Positions 9,701-17,243 of a DNA stretch of 48,689 bases are shown here, one piece after another (the stretch's first letter is position 1; each line of letters begins with the position of its first letter). The notes under the pieces were generated by a model. The model worked only from the letters and a program-made list of their open reading frames with translations. It was not told the DNA's origin and did not search any database. The position numbers and the translations under genes were made by a program. This stretch comes from Salinibius halmophilus. GTDB lineage: Bacteria > Pseudomonadota > Gammaproteobacteria > Pseudomonadales > Natronospirillaceae. Location of the stretch: contig NZ_QPEP01000018.1 in assembly GCF_003577475.1 (NCBI RefSeq), positions 1 to 48,689 on the forward strand. The letters run 5' to 3'.

Positions 9701-9785
9701 CTTGATTCACTAGCTCATCTGGGTGTGAGGCGCCCGTTAAAAAGCTATAGTTGGTGCGACACTGTAGTTCAACTAATTCAGTCAT
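6711..9785 (-). CDS. dnaE2: Error-prone DNA polymerase ImuC/DnaE2
   Basis: C-family DNA polymerase of the SOS mutagenesis cassette, 1024 aa. It makes mutagenic translesion synthesis with ImuA and ImuB. The N-terminus (ELQCRTNYSFLTGASHPDEL) is a PHP domain. The catalytic palm shows PPDIDIDFDSKRREEV, and the fingers show GRGSAANSIVCYCLHIT and SQHVGGFI. An OB-fold region near 940-1000 (LFGLVTVRQRPGTAAGVTF) follows. I start it at 9785 because that ATG overlaps the imuB stop as ATGA, so translation is coupled. The upstream alternative at 9809 lies inside imuB. Family and order (imuA-imuB-dnaE2) are clear. Confidence 0.95.
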   Translation of the reverse strand: MTELVELQCRTNYSFLTGASHPDELVNQAIKLGYHSLAITDECSLAGIVRAWQAVQDAQAQLNLIIGCQLVLAEQSYILLAKNFAGYQQLCRFISKARQLGEKGSYTWQLDQLSDLPNCALIWRPTAVSLAHWQQLNALHPECYLGISLLRTPGEQAHLQALQHFAHQQGATLVACNDVHYHHRSRQPLQDCLTAIRHRCSLFEARPYLFSNSERHLRSARTLAALYPESILQATTALAKSCQVDLTDVRRAYRYPGVALPKNMSDGDYLRHLVEQGAKIRFPEGIRSEHQALIEKELALISELEYEKYFLTVHDIVRYARSQGILCQGRGSAANSIVCYCLHITEVDPRRNNLLVERFMSRARKEPPDIDIDFDSKRREEVIQYIYRKYNRRHTAIAATVITYRRKSAIRDLAKVFDLDLNRLEQVISRYGMRYLGKDWLDQMLSDVGGLSQQNMALFKSLLVQLLGFPRHLSQHVGGFIISEQPLDELVPIENAAMPDRTVIEWDKDDLESIGLMKVDVLGLGMLGAIQKSFDLLGQIHGKPFVMQDIPANCELTWQMIQQANTVGVFQIESRAQMNMLPRLKPACFYDLVVQIAIVRPGPIHGDMVHPYLKRRQGLEPVDYPEEKLKPVLERTLGIPIFQEQLLHFAMVAADFSEAEANRLRKGMASWKRTGHMLPLREQLKEKLAAKGYDESYIARIDRQIEGFGEYGFPESHAASFALLAWASCWLKQHHPAIFTVALLNSQPMGFYTPYQLIQAAQHDGVEVRPVHINHSQWQSTIEADEGSTGGYAIRLGMQQVRGLHEARIEALLRQRPKQGWQSIDQLPAVMGDQLERLAAANALSGLGQHRHGDYWQTLAIGEHQDLLDQYLPSTHDAQLPQENRLQSLQQDLKSTGIAVNDHPASYLRSEHKFLAQLPTLDRLPSFAHKQAVKLFGLVTVRQRPGTAAGVTFVTIEDATGVANLVVWERTAHEYLAVLTQAKMLLVDGRVDRDPNSQVTHVIVERLQRIDNLLQIQVSSHDFH

Positions 9786-11173
9786 CCTACGTACCCCTGT
9801 AAAAACCACTCTCCCTGAGCATCACGAAATAACCAACCAAAGCGGCCATCTTGGTGTTGAGCAAAATAATAATCGCGCTTACTGCTTTCTAGTTCCCACC
9901 AGCCAGTGTGAATGCGTTGGCTATGGTGTAGTAACTGCCATTGCTCAATATGAGTACTTTGAATGGGCACCAACCAAAAGGCTGTGGCGTGTTGAGTAGG
10001 TAGCTGTGCCATGCCATGTTGGGCAACTTGGCAAGCGCGTTCTGGCCTTGGATCCGCTTCGCCGGTGAAGTGTTGCACAGCTTCATTGCCAAGCTTGGCA
10101 GACAGCAAATCTAATAGCTGTGCTGGGCGCATGCCACTGGCTTGCTCAAACAAGTCTTCCGTTGCCCGGCTTTGCGCGCTCACCCCTAACGCGGAAAATT
10201 CAATGTACAGTGCGGGCTCGTTGAGTTGGCAGCGCTCAAGTTGTAAATCGATTAGGGGTAGCCATTCTTCTGCCTTAATCAGTGATGTGCTGGCATGAAT
10301 GGTTAGCTGCTGAATGCGCTCGCGCTGGCGATTAAGCAACGTGATGGCAAGGCCTGTTGCGCAAAGCTTTTGGCTAGCTAGCCAGGTTTCTAATGTGTCG
10401 AGCAATGGCCGAATGGGAAACTTAATGGCCGCGGCACTTTGTGCTTCTCGGTTGAGTTCTATGCGTTCGCGAAACTGTTTTTTTGGGCTGAACCAAGCCT
10501 GCTCGTTGGGCCGAGCATGGCGTAAGTCTTGTAGCCATTGCTGCAGCCATTTACCAAACCGGCGCTGCACCGAACCAGTTGGAAGCGCTAGTAGCTCGCC
10601 GAGCCGTTGTAGGCCACTATGTTCCAGTTTATCTAGTGTGCGGGGCGGTAGTTGGCACTGAGTCAGTGGCAGTTGTTGCAACAGTTTCGCTGCTTGTTCA
10701 CTACTCAATATGGGTGCTTTATTCAGTGGTTGCGTGGGAGCAAGCAGTAGCCCTTGCAGTGGTGTTTGCACGCGTATGCTTTGAAAGCGTAACTGGTACT
10801 GCTGCAACCACAAAGCAAACGGCTGCCACATAGGCTTGATATTGCCCCGATAAAGCTGGCGCACATCGTCGATGCGCAAGCTAATGCCTTGTTCATGCAC
10901 TAACACATTGCCGCATAAGCGGTATCCTAACAAAGCAATGCGCTCTAACCACTGCTGCTGGCTGGTTTGGTGAAATGCCTGTAGTGCAAGCTCTTCTGCC
11001 AGCATAAAGGCCGCCGACAGGCTCATGCCTGGCTCAATACCTAGCTGTTCGGCAGCCCTGGTTGCCGCTAGCACTGTGCGGTCGGCTTGGTTAAATAACA
11101 CTGCAGGTTGCTGCTGCGCATAGCGGCTATCTAGTTGCAGTGCTGGCAGGTGCACATGTAACCACTCAGCCAT
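9782..11173 (-). CDS. imuB: ImuB, Y-family polymerase-like SOS mutagenesis protein
   Basis: 463-residue Y-family homologue that bridges the beta clamp, ImuA and DnaE2. The N-terminus reads WLHVHLPALQLDSRY where true Y-family enzymes have a catalytic D-x-D-x-FF, consistent with ImuB being catalytically inactive. The middle part has the helix-hairpin-helix region (LGELLALPTGSVQRRFG). The start is taken at 11173 (MAEWLHVHLP), preceded by AGGTG and overlapping the imuA stop by 8 bases. The 11200 start would add nine residues with no ribosome site. It is part of the LexA-controlled operon. Confidence 0.93.
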   Translation of the reverse strand: MAEWLHVHLPALQLDSRYAQQQPAVLFNQADRTVLAATRAAEQLGIEPGMSLSAAFMLAEELALQAFHQTSQQQWLERIALLGYRLCGNVLVHEQGISLRIDDVRQLYRGNIKPMWQPFALWLQQYQLRFQSIRVQTPLQGLLLAPTQPLNKAPILSSEQAAKLLQQLPLTQCQLPPRTLDKLEHSGLQRLGELLALPTGSVQRRFGKWLQQWLQDLRHARPNEQAWFSPKKQFRERIELNREAQSAAAIKFPIRPLLDTLETWLASQKLCATGLAITLLNRQRERIQQLTIHASTSLIKAEEWLPLIDLQLERCQLNEPALYIEFSALGVSAQSRATEDLFEQASGMRPAQLLDLLSAKLGNEAVQHFTGEADPRPERACQVAQHGMAQLPTQHATAFWLVPIQSTHIEQWQLLHHSQRIHTGWWELESSKRDYYFAQHQDGRFGWLFRDAQGEWFLQGYVG

Positions 11174-11771
11174 GCGGCACCTGACGTGGAATGTCGACAA
11201 TTTGACCTGGCCAGCCTCTAGGGCGTTTTAGCACGTGCAAACGTAATGTATTGCCTTGTGCTTCAAGCTTTAACCGCAAAGGTGCCAGCGACGACTGCTG
11301 CTGTTGGTGGCTAGGGCGAAACAGCACAAACAGTGTATTTTGCCCCTGTGCTGCGAGTTGCAGCTTGCGCATGGCTTGTGTATCCAGTTTGTTGTGCCAC
11401 GCCAGCAAAGCAGTACAGCAGCCAGAGCGCAGCAGTTGCTGGGCTGTCCACAGCCAATCATCGGGTTTTGGGCGCAGTAATAAATGCTGTTCGGCACGCA
11501 TCCCCTCAGCTTGCCAGCTAGGGATATAAGGTAAGCAAGGCGGCGTTAACCAAGTAATCCAGCCCTGTTGTTGAGCTTGCTGATGGAGTGCCGACTTAAA
11601 CAGCTGTACCTCACCACTGCCAGGTAAGTTGCTCAATACCTCAATAGTGCAACCAAGAGGCCAGCCGTTGCCTGGTAAGAGTTGATCGAGTTCGGCAAAG
11701 CCGCTGGCGGTGCTATGCCAGTGGGCATCGCGCCAATCGCGACCTCGCCATACAAGCGGGTGCTCTAACAT
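11166..11771 (-). CDS. imuA: ImuA, RecA/SulA-like SOS mutagenesis protein
   Basis: 201-residue RecA-fold protein and first gene of the mutagenesis cassette. GFAELDQLLPGNGWPLGC (about 24-41) and the following ELDQLL region resemble ImuA proteins. The canonical Walker A lysine is replaced in the LPGSGEVQLF segment, as in other members. The start codon and the first two codons lie inside the left arm of a perfect inverted repeat containing the LexA box, with AGGTG 7 bases upstream. No lexA gene is next to it, unlike some Pseudomonas cassettes. Confidence 0.9.
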   Translation of the reverse strand: MLEHPLVWRGRDWRDAHWHSTASGFAELDQLLPGNGWPLGCTIEVLSNLPGSGEVQLFKSALHQQAQQQGWITWLTPPCLPYIPSWQAEGMRAEQHLLLRPKPDDWLWTAQQLLRSGCCTALLAWHNKLDTQAMRKLQLAAQGQNTLFVLFRPSHQQQQSSLAPLRLKLEAQGNTLRLHVLKRPRGWPGQIVDIPRQVPHG

Positions 11772-11820
11772 ACATCACCTATACTGTTTATGCGTACAGT
11801 ATAGGTGATGTATGTTAGAG
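11763..11820. promoter_or_regulatory. LexA (SOS) box inside a perfect 25-bp inverted repeat
   Basis: CTGTTTATGCGTACAG at 11784-11799 is an exact CTGT-N8-ACAG LexA site. The symmetry continues far beyond it: arms 11763-11787 and 11796-11820 are perfectly complementary over 25 bp around an 8-base spacer. The left arm contains the imuA ribosome site, start codon and first two codons. The right arm therefore gives a mirrored ATG (11812) with its own AGGTG, opening a five-codon micro-frame MLEVK on the + strand that ends at 11829. Confidence 0.93.
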
Positions 11821-11851
11821 GTAAAGTGACAATTCGTGATGATATGTGAAG

Positions 11852-11873
11852 GGCTGCCATGGCTCAGGCAGCC
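11852..11873 (-). terminator. Possible hairpin after the ALG10-like gene
   Basis: GGCTGCC (11852-11858) pairs with GGCAGCC (11867-11873), 6 bases beyond the end of the ALG10-like frame. There is no T tract on the minus strand, so at best it is a weak terminator or a stabilising 3' hairpin. Confidence 0.3.
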
Positions 11874-11878
11874 AAGCA

Positions 11879-13141
11879 CTACAAGAAGAAGCGAATCTCT
11901 CCAATGCCAATACAGAAGAAAAGCGTAATTGGGGCGTAATAAGCAATGGTCACGTAGTCAACACGCAAGCTATCCCAGCGCTTCATCAGCATAAACAAGG
12001 CAATAAACTCTAAAAAGTAGCGCTGCTCAACTAGCCCATGCGGTAGCAAGGCAATGATGGTTACTGGGTACAGCCAATAAAATGACTTACGGCGCAATGG
12101 TGTAACGCATAAGCTCAGGAACGCCCATAACATTGGAATGAAGGCGATGGTTTTGCTAATGAAGTCTTCACGCACCCAAACCAATACACGGTTGCGCAAG
12201 AAGAAGTCGTGGTGGTTGTACATGTGATGTGCGTAGAAGGTGGTTATATAAATAACGAACAGCAAACCAGCTAGCACCAGTATTTCAGGGTGGCGCTGAA
12301 TAAGTCGAATAATCTTAGGTGTGTTCTTCAAGTGCATGGGTAAGAACAAGAAAAACAGCGTTAAAAGCAGAAAGTAAACTTGAGTTGGGTAGAGCCGGGC
12401 TAGCTGGTGGGCATCTTTATCACCGACTGCTACGCCGCCGTTGTAAATAACAAAGGCAACAAAGATCAGCGCGCTGGCAATAAATATCCACAAATGCGCT
12501 AAGGTTTTCGCTGCTTCTTTCCAACGTTGGTAGTAGAGAGAAGGCAAGAAGCTATTCTGCCCTAGGGCGATGAGTGCAAACAAAAAGGCCTAGATGATAT
12601 TGGTTTGTCGAACAAATAGTGACGCAAATGCAATCAAGGCCGCAACTTGATAGTGGCGCTTAAGCGTAAAAAAGAAGGACGCCAGCAACAGCATGAGCGA
12701 AACCATATCTGTATACAGCACAAAGAAATACGGAAATATGATTGGCGAACTATAAAACAATAGGGAAACCGTGTACCGGTTTGGCTTGCCTAGATCTTTG
12801 GCGCAAAGGAAGAAGAAGATCAGGGCTGGTAGCGATAAAAATGCACTAATCACACGAGTCGCAGGAATCGAGTTATCACCAATTACCCAGGCAACCGCAG
12901 CCACCATTGCATGGTAGCCAGGCAGCATTGTCAACTTGTCGGACACATCGTCAAAAATGCCTTCCGAAAACTCTTTTATTTGTGGGTAGTGAAAGAACTC
13001 ATCATGAAAATAGCTATGCTCAGGCATCATTTGCAGCCCAAGGTAAAACGTAACGCCAACAACCAAAACCAGTAAAATGGCGGAAAGTGTGATGTCATCT
13101 TTGTGATGCGCGCTCAATCCTTGTTTGAGTGCTTGGGTCAT
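11879..13141 (-). pseudogene. ALG10/DIE2-type glucosyltransferase homologue with an in-frame amber codon
   Basis: One continuous 420-codon frame, interrupted only by TAG at 12592-12590. The two halves are in the same frame, with no insertion or deletion. The first half reads DEFFHYPQIKEFSEGIF, LTMLPGYH and FVRQTNII; the second reads VIYNGGVAVGDKDAH and EQRYFLEF. These match, in order, the motifs of the eukaryotic ER enzyme ALG10 (dolichol-P-glucose alpha-1,2-glucosyltransferase, GT59): DEIFHLPQAQ, TTLPGLY, FRQTNIIW, VVNGGIVIGD and EFRYF. The amber codon falls exactly where ALG10 has the Trp of RQTNIIW, so TGG to TAG is the simplest origin. About ten membrane segments. The ATG at 13141 has AAAGGACC upstream. 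A restart at the TTG at 12583 is possible but would lack the catalytic N-terminal part. Confidence 0.82.
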
Positions 13142-13404
13142 TTTAACGGTCCTTTTGTTATAAATACGTATATCGACCTTAGAATAGGCTTTATGCCCTT
13201 TTGTGACAGGAAAAGATTAGCAAACTGTGGCCGGATTCAAAAAAGAGAACGTTCCCTTACTGCATTTAAGCTTCGCAATGAATGACGTAATCACCGTCCC
13301 AGGTCAATTAGAACAACAGGTAACAATCTTCTACCTTGGCGACAACGTAAAAATGCTGTACAAACAGTTACATAGAGTTTCAGTCTTCTGTTTAAGGACG
13401 CGGT
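13142..13404. other. Intergenic region between divergent genes
   Basis: 263 bases separating the ALG10-like gene (leftward) from the FN3 lipoprotein (rightward). It must hold both promoters. Short open frames here have no ribosome site or recognisable protein. CTGTACAAACAG near 13355 looks palindromic but has the wrong spacing for LexA. I see no other structure. Confidence 0.5.
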
Positions 13405-13782
13405 ATGAATTTTAAAGTTACACGTATTGCCTTCCTTGCTTGTGTGGTCTTGTTAGGGGCTTGTTCGCCGCAGATTGAAACCATTTCTACTAGCGCTGGC
13501 ACTTCTGCAGGCAGCAAAACAGTCACCCTCAGCTGGAGCCCACCAACGCAGCGTGAAGACGGCACTAGGCTTGCTGAGTCTGAGATTTACGCCTATGAGT
13601 TAAAGTACCGCCGCAAAGGTGAAGCAGAGTTCCAACCATTGCTGATCACAGCGCAAGATGCCAATACTGGCCCAGTTACAAGCTACAGCTTAACCAACTT
13701 GCCGCAAGGCGATTACGAGTTCCTACTGGCAACCATCGACCGCGATGGTTTGCGCAGTGACTACGTTCGCCCATCAAATTGA
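13405..13782 (+). CDS. Lipoprotein with one fibronectin type III-like domain
   Basis: 125-residue lipoprotein. The signal peptide ends in LLGAC with Cys20. The mature part begins with a Ser/Thr-rich linker, then a single FN3-like domain: VTLSWSPPTQREDG as the first strands, YELKYRRKG in the middle, and SYSLTNLPQGDYEFLLATID as the typical closing strands. It is probably anchored in the outer membrane facing the periplasm. No partner is evident; leuA follows 47 bases downstream. The function is unknown beyond the fold. Confidence 0.75.
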   Translation: MNFKVTRIAFLACVVLLGACSPQIETISTSAGTSAGSKTVTLSWSPPTQREDGTRLAESEIYAYELKYRRKGEAEFQPLLITAQDANTGPVTSYSLTNLPQGDYEFLLATIDRDGLRSDYVRPSN

Positions 13783-13789
13783 AATCCTG

Positions 13790-13822
13790 CCCTACACTTA
13801 ATACAAAACAAACTGTGTAGGG
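13790..13822 (+). promoter_or_regulatory. Hairpin ahead of the leuA ribosome site
   Basis: CCCTACAC (13790-13797) and GTGTAGGG (13815-13822) are exact complements with a 17-base loop. The right arm carries the GGG of the likely ribosome site for the ATG at 13830, so the fold could hinder leuA initiation. No Leu-rich leader peptide is present. Confidence 0.4.
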
Positions 13823-13829
13823 TACTAGG

Positions 13830-15371
13830 ATGTCTGATCAGCTAATCATATTCGATACCACATTGCGCGACGGCGAGCAGAGCCCGGGCGCTTCAATGAC
13901 GAAAGACGAGAAGGTTCGCATTGGTCTAGCGCTTGAGCGACTAAACGTGGATGTGATTGAAGCAGGTTTCGCCGCCGCCAGCCCAGGTGATTTTGACGCC
14001 ATTGCCGCCGTGGCCAGTGCGGTAAAAAACAGCCGAATTTGTTCGCTCGCGCGGGCAGTTGAGAGCGATATCGAGCAAGCCGGTGCGGCCATTGCTAGCG
14101 CTGAGGCGGGCCGTATACATACCTTTATTGCCACGTCTCCCATTCACATGCAGCACAAACTGCGGATGCAGCCAGATCAGGTGGTTGAGCGGGCTGTACA
14201 AGCGGTAAACCAAGCCCGCAACCTTTGTGATGACGTTGAGTTTTCCTGTGAAGATGCCGGGCGCAGCGAAATTGATTTTCTTGCTCGAATCATTGAGGCT
14301 GCCATCGACGCTGGCGCTCGCACCATTAATATTCCAGATACTGTTGGGTACGCGATTCCTGATGCCTTTGCCGAGATGATTAGCCAATTGTTGGTGAAAG
14401 TACCAAATGCTGACAAAGCGGTTTTTTCGGTTCACTGCCATAACGACCTTGGCTTAGCCGTAGCCAACTCACTGGCTGCCGTGCGCGCTGGTGCTCGGCA
14501 AGTTGAGTGCACTATTAATGGGTTAGGCGAGCGGGCCGGCAATGCCGCGCTAGAAGAAATTGTTATGGCGGTGCGCACCCGCCAAGACTTGTTTAAAATT
14601 GACAGCCAAATTAACACCCAGCATATAGTGCCAGCTTCGCGGCTAGTGTCATCGATCACGGGTTTTCCCGTACAACCTAACAAAGCCATTGTGGGGGCGA
14701 ACGCCTTTGCCCATGAATCGGGCATTCACCAAGATGGCGTGCTTAAACATCGCGAAACCTATGAAATTATGGCCGCTGAAGATGTAGGTTGGAGCACTAA
14801 TAAAATGGTGCTTGGCAAGCACTCAGGTCGTAACGCGTTTAACACTCGCATGGAAGAACTTGGCCATCACTTTGCTAACAAAGACGACCTAGACGAAGCA
14901 TTTGCCAAGTTTAAAGACCTAGCGGATCGAAAACATGAAATTTTCGACGAAGACTTACAATCACTGATTAGCCAAGTAGAGCTGAGCCCGCAAGAAGAGC
15001 GCATCCGCCTATTAGACTTACAAGTTCACTGCAACCTTGGCAAAGATCCTCGCCACGCCAGCGTAGTGCTAGACGTTGACGGTCAGCGGCAAGTAGAAAT
15101 GGCCGAAGGTGATGGCCCAGTAGACGCCTGCTTTAAAGCCATTGAGGCCATTGTGCAAAGCAAAGCTAGTTTGCTGCTGTATTCCGTTAATGCCCTAACG
15201 GGTGGCACCGACTCGCAAGGCGAGGTAACCGTGCGATTAGAAAAAGCAGGTCGCATTGTGAACGGCCAAGGCGCCGACCCAGATATTGTAGTGGCCTCAG
15301 CGCTGGCTTATATCAAAGCGGTTAACCTGCTGAACTCTAACGCTAAAGCCAACCCGCAGGAGACAGTGTAG
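13830..15371 (+). CDS. leuA: 2-isopropylmalate synthase
   Basis: Condenses acetyl-CoA with 2-ketoisovalerate, the first committed step of leucine synthesis. 513 aa, the usual length for the long bacterial LeuA. The N-terminal TIM barrel has [16 protein letters not shown] (residues 8-23, metal and substrate binding) and [15 protein letters not shown] (about 200, metal His pair). [13 protein letters not shown] follows, and the C-terminal part (about 395-513) is the LeuA regulatory domain that binds leucine. The gene stands alone; leuBCD are not in the window. A hairpin sits over its ribosome site, and a hairpin repeat follows immediately after its stop. Confidence 0.97.
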   Translation: MSDQLIIFDTTLRDGEQSPGASMTKDEKVRIGLALERLNVDVIEAGFAAASPGDFDAIAAVASAVKNSRICSLARAVESDIEQAGAAIASAEAGRIHTFIATSPIHMQHKLRMQPDQVVERAVQAVNQARNLCDDVEFSCEDAGRSEIDFLARIIEAAIDAGARTINIPDTVGYAIPDAFAEMISQLLVKVPNADKAVFSVHCHNDLGLAVANSLAAVRAGARQVECTINGLGERAGNAALEEIVMAVRTRQDLFKIDSQINTQHIVPASRLVSSITGFPVQPNKAIVGANAFAHESGIHQDGVLKHRETYEIMAAEDVGWSTNKMVLGKHSGRNAFNTRMEELGHHFANKDDLDEAFAKFKDLADRKHEIFDEDLQSLISQVELSPQEERIRLLDLQVHCNLGKDPRHASVVLDVDGQRQVEMAEGDGPVDACFKAIEAIVQSKASLLLYSVNALTGGTDSQGEVTVRLEKAGRIVNGQGADPDIVVASALAYIKAVNLLNSNAKANPQETV

Positions 15372-15610
15372 ACACCATCTCTCCGTAACATTGCAACACA
15401 TTTTGTAGGTCTGTAAATCCTCCGCGCAGCGGAAGTTTGCAGACAAGGACGTCTGTAAGGGCAAATCGCAGGAGCATGATTTGCTTGCAGACAAGGACGT
15501 CTGTAAGGGCAAATCGCATGGAGCATGATTTGCTTGCAGACAAGGCTGACAGATATCTGCTCGTGGTTGAGTGTCTTCAAAAACGGCTTCGCCGTTATTT
15601 AAAGACCTAC
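15372..15610. repeat. GTAG-foot hairpin cluster downstream of leuA
   Basis: Four hairpins fill this gap. At 15405-15445: GTAG followed by a GTCTGTAAA...TTTGCAGAC stem capped by CCGCGCAGCGG. At 15451-15492 and 15499-15541: two 48-bp tandem copies of a GTCTGTAA...TTGCAGAC stem. At 15572-15610: an inverted copy, read on the minus strand as GTAGGTCTTTAAATAACGGC, then its complement, then ACA. The block 15372-15492 recurs after mscS at 17030-17150. The remaining bases up to 15784 show no gene. Confidence 0.85.
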
Positions 15611-15784
15611 AAGTTATCGTTTCATCAAAAGGGAAGCAGTTGATCTAATAGCGAAGCAGAATGTTTGAGACATTCAATGCCGTAGAATGGTTGTGTCAGT
15701 AACGAATTAAGCCTTTGCCCCTTGTCAGGCGTCGAGTAAAAGCTGATATTAGCCACTCGGTTGCCTGATGTTAGAGTGTAAGTA

Positions 15785-17029
15785 ATGCAAGCTTTTTTCG
15801 ACCAACTTTTACAAGCGCAGTACCACGACGTAATGTCATCGTTGGCCTTGGTACTCGGTACTGGCGTCATTGCATTGTTGCTGGCGCTCGTCGGCCGTGT
15901 GTTAACGCGCCGCCTAACGACGGTTTGGGGTACTAGCTTACATGCCAATATGTTAAGCGTTGGCACCTTGGTATTTTGGTTTGTCTTACTAGCGTTTTCT
16001 GTTGCCTGGAGTGACGCCGAGAGTTTAATGCGTTCCTGGGCCGTAGCTGGCCAGTCACTATTGGCAATCTTTATCGTATACAAGCTGGCATACCAGTGGA
16101 TTCCAGCCAAGAACCTAGCGCGCTTAATTGTATATTCTGTTGTGCCACTCATTTTGCTTAACAGCTTAGGGCTGTTGAGCACCGCGATAGCCACTCTCGA
16201 TGGCTACGCACTTGACCTTGGCAATATTCACATCACCTTGTTTGATGTGCTGCGTGTGGCCTACTTTGGTGTCATTCTTTTCTGGCTAGGTCGCGAGTCC
16301 AACCGAGTTGGCAAAAAGAAAATTCGCCAGCAAAAAAACCTCGACTCCAGCACCAAAGAAATTATTGCCAAGCTATTTGAAGTGGGCATCTTCATTGTTG
16401 TTGCACTGCTATTGCTCAATATCTTAGGCATCAACCTAACCACGCTAGCCGTTGTGGGTGGCGCTGTGGGTGTGGGTATTGGTATCGGCTTACAGTCCAT
16501 TGCCTCAAACTTTATTTCGGGCTTAATTATTCTGCTCGACCGGTCGCTGTCGATTGGCGACTACATTGAGCTAGACGATGGCCGCAGTGGCACCATCACC
16601 GAGCTAACGCTGCGTGCCGCCACACTAGAAACCTTTGATGGCAAAGACATTGTGGTGCCCAATGATGTGTTTTTTACCGAAACCTTCACCAACTGGACGC
16701 ATAAAAACAAAAAACAGCGTTATGCCATTAACTTTAATGTGGCCTACTCAACCGACCTAGATCGACTATTTCCACTAGTTAAAGAGATGCTTGCCGAACA
16801 CCCAATGGTGATGGCAGGTGATCATCTACCCATAGAAGAGCGGCCAGATATTGAAATTTGTGGCTTTGGTGATAACGGCATCGACTTGTTAATCGAGTTT
16901 TGGATGGAAGCCATCGACGATGGCCCCAACCGCGTTGGTGGAGACCTACTGTATTCCCTGTGGAAGCTGATGAAAGAAAACGGCTTCGAATTCCCATTCC
17001 CACAACGCGAAGTGCGTTTGCTTAAGTAA
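15785..17029 (+). CDS. Small-conductance mechanosensitive channel, MscS family
   Basis: 414-residue inner-membrane channel that opens under membrane tension to release solutes on osmotic downshock. About five hydrophobic segments in residues 1-220 precede the pore helix and beta domain, marked by GGAVGVGIGIGLQSIASNF and then LIILLDRSLSIGDYIELD (about 232-262), the most conserved stretch of MscS. VVPNDVFFTETFTNWT follows in the cytoplasmic domain. It has extra N-terminal helices relative to E. coli MscS (286 aa) and is nearer YnaI/YbdG-type paralogues. It is flanked on both sides by the same 120-bp hairpin repeat. Confidence 0.92.
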   Translation: MQAFFDQLLQAQYHDVMSSLALVLGTGVIALLLALVGRVLTRRLTTVWGTSLHANMLSVGTLVFWFVLLAFSVAWSDAESLMRSWAVAGQSLLAIFIVYKLAYQWIPAKNLARLIVYSVVPLILLNSLGLLSTAIATLDGYALDLGNIHITLFDVLRVAYFGVILFWLGRESNRVGKKKIRQQKNLDSSTKEIIAKLFEVGIFIVVALLLLNILGINLTTLAVVGGAVGVGIGIGLQSIASNFISGLIILLDRSLSIGDYIELDDGRSGTITELTLRAATLETFDGKDIVVPNDVFFTETFTNWTHKNKKQRYAINFNVAYSTDLDRLFPLVKEMLAEHPMVMAGDHLPIEERPDIEICGFGDNGIDLLIEFWMEAIDDGPNRVGGDLLYSLWKLMKENGFEFPFPQREVRLLK

Positions 17030-17150
17030 ATACCATCACTTCGAAGCATTGCGACACATTTTGTAGGTCTGTAAATCCTCCGCGCAGCGGAGGTTTGCAG
17101 ACAGGACGTCTGTAAGGGCAAATCACAGGGAGCATGATTTGCTTGCAGAC
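17030..17150. repeat. Second copy of the leuA-type hairpin repeat
   Basis: It begins directly after the mscS stop and repeats the block at 15372-15492: shared flank ending CATTGCGACACATTTT, a GTAG-footed hairpin at 17063-17103 (GTCTGTAAATCCTCCGC pairing with its complement), and a second GTCTGTAA...TTGCAGAC hairpin at 17108-17150. The remaining 90 bases before the next gene show nothing else. Confidence 0.85.
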
Positions 17151-17243
17151 AAGACATTTACCACCACATGATAGGCCCTCACGGGCTCGTGCCAAACTGG
17201 CTTGAATGCAGTACCATTGCAGTGTTCATTTTTTGGTGCCTTT

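Noticed and set aside
10011-10661. Long + strand open frames opposite imuB and dnaE2
   Set aside because: Antisense shadows of well supported genes with no start signals or homology.
12580-12600. Frameshift or two separate membrane-protein genes at 12583/12590
   Set aside because: Both halves are in the same frame with no gap; only one stop codon separates them, so a single broken gene is simpler.
13340-13370. LexA-like CTGTACAAACAG near the lipoprotein start
   Set aside because: The two half-sites are 4 bases apart instead of 8, so it is not a LexA site.
13227-13415. Short open frame on + strand before the FN3 lipoprotein
   Set aside because: GTG start without a ribosome site, odd composition, overlaps the promoter region and the next gene's start.
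15405-15541. CRISPR-like tandem palindromes after leuA
   Set aside because: Only two 48-bp copies with no unique spacers between them; they are REP-type hairpins.
15297-15643. Open frames across the repeat clusters (15297-15643 and 16822-17157)
   Set aside because: Their apparent peptides (SLSANKSC-type repeats) are only translations of the hairpin repeats.
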